Source of the DNA: Parapristionchus giblindavisi
Lineage: Eukaryota > Nematoda > Chromadorea > Rhabditida > Diplogasteridae
Assembly: GCA_943737045.1 (NCBI GenBank)
Contig: CALSFV010000004.1
Span: 383,501 to 447,500 of the forward strand
Reading direction: 5' to 3'
Length of the DNA stretch: 64,000 nt
Part shown: positions 23,294 to 35,078 of the stretch, piece by piece
How positions within the stretch are numbered: the stretch's first letter is position 1
Layout of the letters: every line of letters begins with the position of its first letter
Translations under genes and position numbers: made by a program
The notes under the pieces: generated by a model
Databases searched by the model: none
Seen by the model: only the letters and a program-made list of their open reading frames with translations
What the model was told of the DNA's origin: nothing

Positions 23294-23728
23294 TAGTGTT
23301 GTTAGATGGAATAACATTTAGTCTTGACTAAATTTGCATTTTTAGTCCAGACTAAAAATCATTCGAAAATATTTTTTTCATTTTAGTCTTGACTAAATGG
23401 GCAAATAGACTAATATTCGCGACTAAATTTGCATTTAGTCTCGAATAATATTTTCGAATAGATTCGAGAATAGACATTCATTTTCCATTATTTTTTGGTG
23501 CAGAGTGGTCCGCTTCTTGTCTTCTGTGTAATGGAAGAGTTTTCCCTAATTGTTAATTATCGCATTTTGAACACTTTATTCTCGACTAAATACAAATTTA
23601 GTCTCGACTAAATTTTAGTCTCGAATAAAATGTCATTTTTAGTCCAGACTAAAACGACCGGTCGACTAAAAACCTAAATTTTATTCGACCGAAAATATTC
23701 GCAGAATACATTCGACTAAACAACACTA
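23294..23728. repeat. 435-bp GTAC-flanked MITE, twin of 2362-2796
   Basis: Same ends and flanking GTAC, within the same truncated TTAA-type element. Its presence in both units shows insertion before duplication. Confidence 0.6.
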
Positions 23729-24018
23729 GTACAGGCAAAGGCGCGAAATTTTGAAAATAAGAAAGTTCGGCAATAGGTTTCGAAGCCGCTACGTTAAGCT
23801 AACTAGACAGCGCATTTACCACTACACCAAGGGATAGATGTCTGGCCACGCTAATTTCTTGCATATCACTAACCTCTTGCACAAATGATGTTACGTATTT
23901 GCATTCACATTCGAAGGCCTCCTTCTTTAACACTTTTGTATTGTTTTTAACACATCATATATTACTTTTTTAACATTAATTTCATATAACGTTTATTTTT
24001 CTCTGTATATATTTACAG

Positions 24019-24147
24019 CTCCAATGTGATGGGCAATGGCTACATAACGATGATCAAGACACGATAAATTGTGTAGACGGAAAATGGATCTATGATAACA
24101 ATCCATTGCCGCATACATGTTTGATTACGTCAACGTCTGATTTTTAA
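24019..24147 (+). pseudogene. orphan last exon of the cysteine-rich family (unit 2)
   Basis: Identical reading to 3087-3215 (LQCDGQW to LITSTSDF, stop 24145-24147), again without upstream exons. Confidence 0.55.
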
Positions 24148-24368
24148 TAAGGTGTAGCAATATTCAATATCATTTCAATCGATAAAGTTGATTCGAAAGC
24201 AAGAATATAACACATGCACGCAAGAATAGCAAATTATGAGATGAGGAAAAGAAACTATCAAATTGACATTACCATGGAAAATTAGCCCACGGATTCTTCT
24301 ATACGAAATAGGCCATTCTACTTTAGTCTTCATTCTGTCCAGTGTGAGGCTTTAAACTTGCACGTTTT

Positions 24369-25805
24369 ATGCAGAATAAAACTACCTGTCTCATCTGCGC
24401 TACGATTCTGTTGCATCAGGTAACATTTCTGAAAGGCCCATGTCCAACTGTAATTAGTGAGTGCTATTTGAGGTATTATCATCTAACTTCTGTTACCAAG
24501 AAACATATGAGAGTACAGCGAGAGTAAGCCTATCTCTTCATCCTGAAACAACACAGGAATCATGCCAGCAACTCTGTTCGCAAAGTGTGAGTTCGGCTTA
24601 CTATTAAATCAGTTTTATACACACAGAGATAAAAAATGTAAATGAAACTACATCTGAAAAAAGTAATACCTAAAAAAAAACTTGTCAAAAAAACACAAAA
24701 AGTGTTAAAGATAACAAACCATAGATCTCGTGGTCTGTATATTATAGTTGGGGTAGTGATGCTTTAGCACTATTTTTACTCTGTGTATTAGTACAAATTT
24801 TGCAGGATGAATGTCGTGCAGTGTACTATGGTAAAGGAACTCGAAACTGTGTTATACTTGGAAGAACAGATGATCGTGTCTGTGACGGTTTGGTTACTAT
24901 TCAATTGAAATATGAATGTCTACAGGAATCTGAACATGAGATTCGTAGGTTTCTAAATCATCTTACTTTGATATTCAAGCATATTTTTCATAGATGCTTT
25001 AGAAATTTTCCCCGCAGCTTGCTTTCGACAGGGTGCCCGCGTGTGGAAGCCACTCCGCGGGGCACAGTGTAGAAAACAAGCTAGGCACCCTGTAGCTGGC
25101 CTAGCGGGACTGCGGGGGAAATTTTCCGGAGCAGATATTAACCCGTCAATGGCAAAATTTCCTGGGCTTCGTATTTCACAATTATACAACGTTTCAGCAT
25201 GTCAAAAGTGTGTTCCATTGAAGCCTACGAAAGATTGTCCTCAGTCTAAGATCTGCGATGATTCGATCGTTGAAGTGTACGCCGACGATGACTATTGCGC
25301 ATATATTGGATTTCACACATCTGGATACACATTACTGGTGAGTTCTCTTGTGATGACAACGGTCTCTTCAATGTCAGTACTCTGTCGCGATGTATCTGAA
25401 GAGATACAGATCAATGACAAATGTAATTCTGACACAGAGAATATCATTCTCTTCGTGCAGTATTTTATGTGATCACATTTATTATGCATCTCAATCACAT
25501 TTATCAAGAGTTCGTTAGGTCGAAGGCTCTGCTGTGCATAGCGTTCCAATTCCTGCTAGTCGCTTCGCTTAGGAAGTTACATCCAACTGTCTTACGAAAT
25601 TTATGTGAAATACATGAACAGTCATTATAAGAGTTTTTGAATACTTGATATTACTATTTTATTTTTATTTATTTTTCAGGCTCAATGCGATGGTCAATGG
25701 ATGCCTCAAAACGATGAAGTGATATCCTGTAATGATGAAGTACAATGGATCTATAATGGGAGTGCTTTTCCTTCAACATGTCTGATCACGGCTACATCTA
25801 CATAA
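24369..25805 (+). CDS. small secreted cysteine-rich protein, unit 2 plus-strand member
   Basis: LINE-free twin of 3437-7484. Exons 24369-24419 (MQNKTTCLICATILLHQ), 24473-24586, 24806-24944, 25198-25337 and 25680-25805. Phases are consistent (0, 0, 1, 0) and the stop is at 25803-25805. The predicted product is about 190 residues and almost identical to the unit-1 protein. PAN/CW-like module in exons 2-3 (CQQLCSQS|DECRAVYYGKGT), a Cys-rich linker exon (CQKCVPLKPTKDCPQSKIC) and the C-terminal module (CDGQWMPQND..CNDEVQWIYNG..CLITATST). Hydrophobic 17-residue first exon suggests secretion. It retains the conserved ttgacattaccatgg box at about 24263. Of the two plus-strand copies this one has the more ordinary gene structure. 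Confidence 0.7.
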
Positions 25806-26654
25806 AAGAAGTTAATCTACATATAATAATAAATTACTACCGTTTTGATAAAACCTTGTTAATATTTGTTTTTTTTTATTTGGATAAGTAAACGGAGGAT
25901 ATTTAAAAAAAAATAATACGTAGTGGAAAAGGATCTTTGTCTCTAAAAATGTACAACGTGACTAATCTGTTACAAATACCAAGTTTACGTGAATAGTAAC
26001 GTCCGGACAAACTATTTTTGCAAGACACTACATTCTTGTGAATTAAAGATTAAATGCTAAGTATGCGAATTAGTAGTGTTTTTCTTAACATACATACCCC
26101 ACCTTTAACATTTCTTATGTATTCACAGATACAGTTACGGTTTAATTATCAAAATCATCGGATCGAGTAACGACTCCATAGTATGATAGCAAGAGTAGAT
26201 GGTGGATATAGTTTGCTTGTGTGGACTGGGGAGAAACCAGTAAAATAGTCGATGTTAATTGAGAATCTCCAAGACAACATGTCACAATGGAGACGCAATG
26301 GGGAAATGATAGGAGCTACAGGGTTACTGTTAGGGACCAATATTCAAATCGAGAATGGTGATGGATGATCACTGTTGAGCAATCTTATTTTGAATGAAGG
26401 AAATGAATGAGTTTGTACTATGTATACTAATAGATGGAAAACTTTTCAACCAACCAACTCTCAAAGGAAAAGAATTATCACGAATATTGTTCTTATTGTA
26501 TTCAATATCAGTACCCTATGAGTTTGTACGTGTGAGACGAAAAGTGAAAGTTAACAAATCATTTTTATTAATGATAATTTTAAAGTGAGTATTTAGTGCT
26601 GTAAAAGTAGATTTATTCATTATTGTAGACGTGACTTCTGTTTCAGAGGTTGAT

Positions 26655-28273
26655 CTATGTCTCCATTGCGGTAATCACACATGATGGTGATAACGGGCTC
26701 CCATCATAGATCCATCCTTCCTCTCCACAATAAATTTCATGTTGATCGTAGTTAATAGGAAGCCATTCACCATCGCATTGAACCTATAATAGCAAAAATT
26801 GTGCAGACTAGTGTTAGAATTTCGGCAAGTCGCACTCAGTAAATTCATTTGAAAATCAGTAAATAATTACTGAGCTTATCATATTAGTGATTGAATTATT
26901 TTCTCTTCGTAAGTGATTGATTTATTAGTAAATGTAACAAGGGGATGCTCGCAACTTGTCCTGGCTATATGAGATGGCAATAGCATTACTTGGATCAGTT
27001 TTCAATGCTGATTACGAATCCGTTTTCAGAAAGTGCCTAATCAACCTGAGTTTCGAGGACATCGATATTTTGATTCGGAAATTCGTGTGGTTTCCTGCGC
27101 GAACCGTCCGGGTGGGCAGGTGAACTCATCTATAAACTCTCGCAGTGGTCTAGCTTTCATCACCGGATCTTTCCGATGCAATCTAGATAATTTGTGAAGG
27201 AAACTACACGAATTTTCGAATTAATAAGCCAAATTTCAATACGGATTTATTCGAAACAAAGATCGTTTAGGCACTTTCTGAATACGGATTCGTAATAAGC
27301 ATCGAAAACTGATTATAGTCATGCTATTGCCAGATCATATGGCCAGGACAAGTTGGGACCATCCCCTTGTAAGTGATTCCTTATCCTTTTCTGTTAGAGC
27401 AGAGAGAAATAAAAATACAGTGAAATAGTGGATAAAGGAGTGCAAAACTTGTTGTGATGAAGCATTGATTGCCTACATATAGGGACACTCACCAGAAACG
27501 TGTAGAATGATTTAATAAAGGTCATATATGCACATTCATTGTTGGAGTCTTCCAAGGTATCTATGACCTTACTGTCACAGGTCTTTGTTTCAGGGCAGTC
27601 TGATGTTGTTTGTAACGGAGGGCACATACGACAAGCTGAAGCGAATTATAATATTGACCTTACAAATATCTTCATTTCTATTTCCGTTGGTTTCTCGAAG
27701 TGAGAGAGCGAAAATATGCTGACAAAATAATTTTAAATCTTACGGATCTCAGGCTCAGGACAATCAACTTTGAGTTGAAGAGAAACGAGTGCATTGCAAA
27801 CATTTGGGTTTATAGTGTTTAATGCACCAAGTAATACACATTTTCTAGTATCTTCTGAATAATGTAGTGCAAGACAGTCCTCCTGCAAAATGTATATTAA
27901 TTTTTATTGTTAAATAAGTCGATCTAACATTTTTTGAGCAGAGCTGTTCACAGTATTCCTGGGTTGAGTGAGAATTTCGAGAGAGAACGACCCTGACATC
28001 TCGCTCATCTGCTCTTTTGTAACAGATTTGTTGATGTGAGAAGACCTAAAGCACAGTATACGATGCTAATAAAGCACGTTAACGGGCTATTTTTTCAAAA
28101 CTAATTTTCGTTTTCTTATCGAGACATTAAAAAAATATTCACGTCTTCTGTAAGTACACTTGATCTGTAGTATGGAAAGTTTCTTATAAAAATATTTAAT
28201 TGGTTTGTATAATTTAATCTACCTGTTGGAAGAGAATCGAATAACAAAGAAGATAGACACCCTTTTCCTTCAT
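26655..28273 (-). CDS. small secreted cysteine-rich protein, unit 2 second member
   Basis: Five in-phase exons: 28223-28273 (MKEKGVYLLCYSILFQQ), 27929-28045 (VFSHQQICYKRADERD..YCEQLCSKN), 27744-27883 (EDCLALHYSEDTRKCVLLG..CNALVSLQLKVDCPEPEI), 27493-27635 (CRMCPPLQTTSDCPETKTC) and 26655-26783 (VQCDGEWLPINYDQHEIYC..GWIYDGSPLSPSCVITAMET). About 193 residues. This is the intact counterpart of the broken gene at 8348-11002. Its exon 2-3 sequence differs strongly from the plus-strand member, so it is an old paralogue within the unit. A TAA-flanked MITE sits in intron 4. Predicted secreted; role unknown. Confidence 0.7.
26938..27369. repeat. 432-bp PIF/Harbinger-like MITE (TAA duplication)
   Basis: CAAGGGGATGCTCGCAACTT at the left, near-inverse at the right, TAA at 26935-26937 and 27370-27372. 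The arms are long inverted repeats. A relative is nested in the hAT-like element at 57653-58072. Confidence 0.75.
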
Positions 28274-28777
28274 CGTATCTTGAAGCAAACCTCCTCTGCT
28301 ACTGAATGAAGAATTAGGGAGTATAGTTGAAGCCGTGGCCTTGGAATTATTTACTATGGTAATGTCAATTAAATAAGTTTCTTTTCGTCATCTTTGACTT
28401 CGAAACTGACTCTTCTTCCTACATTGTTTAAAAATAGCTTATTGTTGGCTCATCCTGGACTTTCCTACAATATTCGCTAAAATTTGATTTATCTATTTGT
28501 ATTAATAATAATAAATTTATGTAACCTCGGGGGGTATTTTAACCTCGGGGCTATTTTATTTTTTTTTATTATCGATTATTTATTGCATTTTTTTTAAATT
28601 TGAATTTTATTTACATTATTTTCAGGGAGCCCCTTCGAACGGAGCTTCGATTCATACGTAGATTGTTAACTACATTCTTATCATCATTATAGTATCATAG
28701 TATATCAGAAATATTCATGCATTTTTCACGCAAATTATTAACAATGATTTATCGATACACTCATTCAGAGTAGAATA

Positions 28778-30164
28778 TCAACCGATGGTCGCGGTAATCA
28801 AGCAATTAGATGGTAATACGTTTCCATTATAGATCCATCCAGTTTCTCCACATGACACCTCGACCTCGTCATTTTGAGGCAACCATTGACCATCACATTC
28901 AACCTTCAATATTTCTCGATCAATTAATGTCCCTACACTAATATTATAAACAGAAAAATGTTGTCCATGTATAATATCTCTTTGATATTTCTGATAATAT
29001 GCACAGAGTGTTATATTGAAGTATCATTGTAAGACAACTTACAAGAAGCTTGTAATGTGTGCTATGGATGCCCATATATGCACAATCCCCACATTGGCTG
29101 TTTCCTATGTAAAATTCGACAGCCTTAGCGTCGCAATTCTTCGACGGAATGCACTCCAATGTAGGTTCTAATAGAGTACAAGCTGAAAGCCAAAGATCAT
29201 TTGCCATTGACGGCTTAATATTTGTCTATGAGAAACATCATGCTTGAATGACAAAGTAAGATAATTTAGAAACCTACCAATCTCAGGTTCAGATTCCTGT
29301 AGACATTCATATTTCAATTGAATAGTAACCAAACCGTCACAGGCACGATCATTTATTTTTCCAAGTATAACACAGTTTCGAGTTACTTTACCAAAGTACA
29401 CTGCACGACATTGATCCTGCAAATTTTATACTAATAGACACTAGAAAAACGTGTTAAAGATGGAGTCTCGCGAATGTCTATTCAAATGCATAGCATATCT
29501 ATTATGCAAGGGACAAGTGATATGCAAGGAATTAGCACGACCATTCATCAATCCCGTAGCGCAGTGGTAAAAGTACTTACTAGTAAGCGTTACGTCGCGG
29601 GTTCGAAACCTATTGCTGAACTTTCCTATTTTCAAAATTTCGCGCCTTTGCCTGTACATCAAGCATGGATTCATTCATGATTCGTGCGATCAATAAGCTG
29701 AATTAGCATAAACTAATCTTATGGTATGTAGAATAACTTTTGTTATTTTTCTGTCTTTACAGTTTGTTCACGAATATATTGCCCGGACTCACTACCTCAT
29801 GTGTAATATAGAGAGCTCAAGACCTGTGGCATGCTATCTTTGTGCTATATTTAACACTTTTTAGGTGTTTCTATTTCAGTTGTTTTTTTGTCGGTTTACA
29901 CTTATTTCTCTGTGTGTATAAAACTGATCATAATAAGCCGACTCACACTTTGCGAACAGAGTTGTTTGCATGATTCCTGTGTATAGTGAGGATGAAGAGA
30001 CAAGACCACTCGGGCTTTAATCTCCTGTGTTTCTTGGTAAAAGAAGTTAGATGATAACACCTCAAATAACACTAATTATTTACAGTTGGACAAGGGCCTT
30101 ATAGAAATATTACATGGTGGAACAGAATCGTAGCGAAGATGAGATATGCAGTTTTATTATGCAT
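28778..30164 (-). CDS. small secreted cysteine-rich protein, unit 2 third member
   Basis: Exons 30114-30164 (MHNKTAYLIFATILFHH), 29947-30060 (VLSSNFFYQETQEIK..SCKQLCSQS), 29278-29416 (DQCRAVYFGKVTRNCVILG..CDGLVTIQLKYEC), 29043-29182 (ACTLLEPTLECIPSKNC) and 28778-28903 (VECDGQWLP..SCGETGWIYNG..NCLITATIG). Stop at 28778-28780, all phases compatible, about 190 residues. Tandem counterpart of 11685-12762. Intron 2 contains a TTAA-type MITE with a tRNA-like module (from 29458). Signal-like first exon and even Cys spacing suggest a disulfide-rich secreted protein. No lesion seen. Confidence 0.7.
29458..29797 (+). repeat. TTAA-type MITE carrying a tRNA-like pol III module
   Basis: TTAA (29454-29457) then AGATGGAGTC...GCGAATGTC. 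The right end GGACTCACTACCT is eroded and not followed by TTAA. The inner part 29550-29620 has A box TAGCGCAGTGGTAAAAG and B box GGTTCGAAACC. It lies in intron 2 of the minus-strand gene. Confidence 0.6.
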
Positions 30165-30249
30165 CCAGTACAGTAAGTTGCACGTCTATTACTTGGACTG
30201 AATGAAGACTAAAGAAGAACGGGATATTTCGTTTTATTTCGTGGGCTAA

Positions 30250-30280
30250 TTTGCCATGGTAATGTCAATTAGATAAGTTT
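30250..30280 (-). promoter_or_regulatory. conserved CCATGG-centred upstream box
   Basis: ttgccatggtaatgtcaatt, about 90 bp upstream of the start codon at 30164. Same box as at 12841-12865, 28350-28380 (variant) and 11086-11110 (variant). Confidence 0.3.
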
Positions 30281-30521
30281 ATTTTCATAATTTTATAATT
30301 TTTTTTTTCGCGTTATGTTTGTTCTTCTTGTGTGTATTCTTGTAAGAGCTCTATTCTTGAGTTCAAACTATAGTTTCAAGTTTATTGATTGAAATAACAT
30401 TGATTATTGTTATTCATAAGATATCAGACGTTGCTGAAATCGAACATGTTTGTGGCAATGGTATGGCAATGCAATATGGTAATGCAATGGTAGATTCTAT
30501 ATTCTGCTTAATATTGTCTAC

Positions 30522-31762
30522 CAGGGTTGGGCGAAAAGGATTTTTCGTGTTCGTTTTTTTCGTTTTTTTCGACCCCCAGACGAAAAATTGTTCAATCGAA
30601 AAATGATTCGTCTTTCCCGGAAATTTTTCGAGTTTTACACTAGATATTCTGGGAGTTCAAAACCAACGAAATATATACTTATGCCCGATTATTCGTCACA
30701 TATGTTCGACCTCTTCTCGAGTATTGTTCAGAACTCTGGAGTCCTCAATCATGCACGTTAAATAATAATATTGAATCCGTTCAGAGACGTTTTTCCAGAC
30801 TGGTCTTCCGCAAGTGTGGAATACGGTACAAGAACTACCATGAGAGACTCCGCCACCTCAATCTCCCCTCCCTAGAATCTATGCGCAGACAAAACGATAT
30901 TATTTTTGCATATAAGACTATCCACAATTTCATTGACATCAATCCCCGCACCTTGTTCCTTTTCTCAAACACAATTAATTCAACTCGTGGTCATAATATG
31001 AAGCTTTGTATCCATCCAACATCTTCTTCTAAGTTTTTAGCCTTTCTAAAGAACAGAATAGTTTCTCAATGGAACTCTCTAGATAATTCAATTGTAACTG
31101 TGCAAAACCCTGTGTACTTTAGTTCTTATGTTCGTAATTTAATACTGTGACCTAGCTGTTACAGTTCTTTTCGCTTCTTCTTATTTTATTCACTTGTACT
31201 ATAGATTATTTTATTTTAACTCTGTCATCAAATTGAAAGATGCGATAAATATTTATTATAGGCAAAACTGGATATTCAACTTCAAAAAAGGTATTTTCGA
31301 AAGAAATTCAATACTTTTTTCATACTATATGTTTTCCGCTCGAGAAATGATCGAGTTCTTACTGTATTTTCACTTTTCCTGAATCGCTGATGACTGTTTT
31401 TCCATATAATTTCAAGCCAAACGAAAATTCATGTGAAAAAAATTCCCTCCGTGGAAGTATGGAAGTGGGGAGATTTTTATCTGCTGCGGAAACAATCCTG
31501 CCCGACAATAGTAGTCGCCTCTCTTATTCCTCTTTCGAATCTCTGATTTTTCTCAATCTCCGGTATTTTTTGTCCGTGGGGAGCACCACGGTGTGGGACT
31601 AGGGCGCACCCCACGGGATTTATATAGGGCGTGCACCATGGCGTGGAATGAGCGGCGTGCCCCACGGGATAAATGATTCGGATTCGAATTTTTTTCGAGG
31701 TTTTGAAACGAAAATTTTTCGTTTTCGAATTTTTTTCGTCCGATCATGTTCGCCCATCCCTG
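30522..31762. mobile_element. 1.24-kb hAT-type non-autonomous element with nested LINE fragment
   Basis: CAGGGTTGGGCGAAAA at the left and TTCGCCCATCCCTG-like at the right. The 8-bp duplications TTGTCTAC/TTATCTAC (30514-30521, 31763-31770) differ at one base. Unit 1 at about 14117 is the empty site (attgtctactattg). The ends are rich in ttttcg runs, and a LINE piece (30655-31150) lies inside. Confidence 0.75.
30655..31150 (+). mobile_element. LINE fragment (post-RT) nested in the hAT-type element
   Basis: Broken frame resembling the 434-1430 family: NNIESVQRRFSR, FRKCGIRYKNYHERLRHLN, QNDIIFAYKTIHNF, FLKNRIVSQWNSLDN. One or more frameshifts upstream of 30880. Confidence 0.7.
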
Positions 31763-32152
31763 TTATCTACTATGGACAAATCTTCCAATCGTAGGTGCAG
31801 TCACGCGCACGCGGAAAATGAAATATGTAAGCCCTCGGTCTCGAAACCATGGTTTCTGTGCCAAACATCCTTTCCTATTAAGTCTCTCTCAGAACGAACA
31901 CAATGATCACGATCAGTTAAAGGGACGGTATCCCTTGGAGAATTATACGTTCAAATTCGCGGGAGATCTCCGCACGGGAAAGTCGAACTAGAGCATTTCA
32001 AAGAAATTAGCAAAAATCACGACCCGATCTGGTATTTAAACCCTTCAGACAAGGCGAAAGAGAGCGCCCTAGACCACTTGGCCAACTAGTGATATTAGAT
32101 CTTTGTTGGATATGTCTTTCCAAGATGCGACATATTTGCATAGACGGGTTAT

Positions 32153-33342
32153 ATTAAGAGGCCTGTTCCCTAAGACTCGATCATACTGACCAACCCCCGG
32201 ACACGTGCGCTAGCAATGTGAACTGGGGGTCCATACTTGGGTGTTAGGAGTGTCCCCGGCCCTTATTACACAAAACAGTAGAAATTTCCTGTTCGTGCCC
32301 TGAGGCTATTAGAAAAATTAATTTAAGTGCGAAAATATTAAAAAATCATAATTTTTTCAAATTGTTGAGATGAAGTCTAAATATCATTTGCGGTGCGTCT
32401 AGGGTGCACAGAGCTTACTAATTCGCTATTAACATCGAATTTGCGTTGATTCCTAAACCACTTTTTTTACTCAAAATTTTGGTTTTTTTCGGACAAATCA
32501 TGCTTGCTGTAGTTTGCTCCCAAAATTTCCGACCAGGTATTGTAGCATAAGCAATTCTGCATTGATTTCACTTAAAACTGGGTTCTTCCCGATCGACCAT
32601 TTTGTCGAATTTTTCGCTCGAACTTTCGAATTTCCGAACAAATGTTTTATTTTCCAAACGATTGGCAAACGATTGGTGCGGAATTGTGGCAAACGATTGG
32701 TGCGGAAAATTTTCAAATAGATCCAAGCCCATCACTTGGATCTATTTGAAAATTACGATTTTCATGACCCCGGGGTCATGGTACACAATAGGCCGCATAA
32801 ATGAAAACATTTCAAACTTGAGAAATTTTGAAATTTTCGGGATTTTTTTTTTGAAATTTTTTTTGTTCGGAAATTCGAAAGTTCAGAAGTTCGAGCGAAA
32901 AATTCGACAAAATGGTCGAAGAACCCAGTTTTAAGTGAAATCAATGCAGAATTGCTTAGGCTACAATACCTGGTCGGATATTTTGGGAGCAAACTACAGC
33001 AAGCATGATTTGTCCGAAAAAAACCAAAATTTTGAGTAAAAAAAGTGGTTTAGGAATCAACGCACATTCGATGTTAATAGCGAATTAGTAAGCTCTGTGC
33101 ACCCTAGACGTACTGCAAATGATTTTTCGACTTCGTCTCAACAATTTGAAAAATTATGATATTTTAAAGTTTTTAAAAAAAATTATTTTTTCTAATAACC
33201 TGAGGGCACAAACAGGAAATTTCAGCCGTTTTGTGTAATAAGGGCAGGGGACACTCCTAACACACAAGTAAGGACCCCCAGTTCCCATTGCTAGCGCACG
33301 TGTCCGGGGGTGGTCGAGTCTTAACGGCCATCTCTCTTAAGA
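32153..33342. mobile_element. about 1.19-kb foldback element
   Basis: Inverted arms start with taagactcga and ccccggacacgtgcgctagc at about 32170-32215 and return inverted at 33290-33325. Similarity continues inward, for example aagcatgatttgtccg against its complement near 32500/33000. Only about 100 bp around 32750 is unpaired. Precise ends and target duplication not fixed. Confidence 0.65.
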
Positions 33343-33734
33343 GGCAGCACAGATATTCCCCATGTAAATCAAATTTCGATTTGCATACACTGCATCAATA
33401 TGTGATTTGCATCAAATATCGATGCTCCGGCCAAGCTCCAGCGTGGAAATCAATCGCACAGTATTATAGTTTGTCAATTCGTTGTGGGACAAAATTTCAC
33501 TTTCGAACATTTTTGGCTTTTCAATCAATATATTTACGGGAATCTCTCCCTTTAAATGTGGCCCAAAATTTATATAACGGCTAAGTGATATTTATAATTA
33601 AGAAGAACAATTTTCAGGTTAGCTACTCTATGGGAAATTTAATTGCAAATTTTTTAAAAGCATTTTTTTACAGATCGGTCAGGAACAAAAATATTTTACG
33701 AGAAAATTGATCAATTGTTCAAAGGAGTTGGCGT

Positions 33735-34035
33735 TGAATACGATGAGCTTATAGATGTATAGTCGAAGCTGTAGTAGCTGCTGTATAATTAGTTGAATCG
33801 AGTTTAGTTGAAGTAGATCCAAGAAGCTTTTCTCAAGAATATGCGATTGTGAGACAACTATTCTGCATAATCATCTATCATTCCATCTTCCAATTGTATC
33901 AGAGTTCATCATTGAAAGTACAGCGTGCTCCGACATTCTAACAAAGAGAGCTGAGTTGTTGGCAGAATCTCTGCGTTATTTTATCTTGGATCACTCTCCC
34001 TTCATTCTCCCGTTGTAACAGATCTCAATCTAAAA
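33735..34035 (-). pseudogene. remnant of a cysteine-rich family gene (exons 2-3 and linker)
   Basis: The reverse strand gives ENEGRVIQDKITQRFCQQL (exon 2 type) and, after frame breaks, CLTIAYS followed by Ser/Thr-rich LGSTSTKLDST, resembling exons 2-3 of the neighbouring 35079-37018 gene. Stops and missing cysteines show it is dead. Confidence 0.45.
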
Positions 34036-34523
34036 AAACCTAAGGCGCACAAAGTTTGCAATAAAATTTCCGACAGAGTAACTAACCTGAAAACTGTTTT
34101 TTTTATTATAAATATCAGTTATCCGATATATAAATTCTGGCCCAAATATAGCTGATCGTGATCATTGTGTTCGTTCTGAGAGAGACTGAATAGGAAATGA
34201 TGTTTGGCACTGAAACCATGGTTTCAAGACTCATGTCCGATGAGGACTTAAATATTTCATCCTTTTTCCTATGAGCGCATGACTGCACCCACGATTGGAA
34301 GATTTGTCTATAATAGAAAATATTGTCCGTATAAAATGATATTGAAAATAACCCACAACATTTATGCGAGTTGAGAAAATAACAATCAAAGGAAAGAAGA
34401 TACAAAAAAATAAATCAACATTATTTTTAATTTCTCTTTTTATTTTTTATTAATTGCGTTTAGTACATGTTCATTTAGAATGAACTTCCACCGGTTGACG
34501 ATATGAAAATAATTATCTATTAA

Positions 34524-34810
34524 AGATGGAGGGAGACCCTCGAGTTTTTTCGTAGCAAGACTGTTCGGGTAGACTGATAGAGATTTATCACACGAACCGA
34601 ACGACATATTTCATATAGCGTGATGATGTATTTGAAGCTTGTTATGCGCATTGAAAGTACAACTTTTCAGGCAAGTAGAGAGTACCTATCCGATTTGCAT
34701 ACTTGACTCTCTCACTTTCCCATTGTCACTTACGCTAATTTCCATACAATATTAACATTCAATCCCATGTCGATCTTTGCGAGAGTCAGTCGACTCAAGG
34801 GTCTCCTTCT
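34524..34810. repeat. 287-bp TTAA-flanked MITE
   Basis: AGATGGAGGGAGACCCTCGAG at the left, with inverse CTCAAGGGTCTCCTTCT at the right. Exact TTAA on both sides (34520-34523, 34811-34814). No tRNA-like part seen in this copy. Confidence 0.7.
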
Positions 34811-35078
34811 TTAACTTTAGAATAGTATCATTTAAAAGAATATAAATTTCAAGTTCCAAAAATTTTGCAAGACACTATTTTCAACAGTATAGTGTCTTGC
34901 AAAAATAGTTGCTTCCGGGCATTCCTTGGCATTTATAGATTAGTCACGTAGTACATTTTTTTGGGGCAATGCTCCTTTTTTCACTACATCTCTCATTTTT
35001 TTCTAAAATCGCACTCCGAATGTTCACAAATTTTTATCGAAACAACAGTAATTGTTTATTATAGATTAACTGCATCGC

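Larger units (their letters stand above)
20930..26420. repeat. segmental duplication of 1-8085 (about 99 percent identical)
   Basis: Base 1 corresponds to 20930. The two are collinear except for the LINE at 3678-6290 (unit 1 only), small indels and scattered substitutions. Similarity falls sharply beyond about 8085/26420. Confidence 0.85.
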
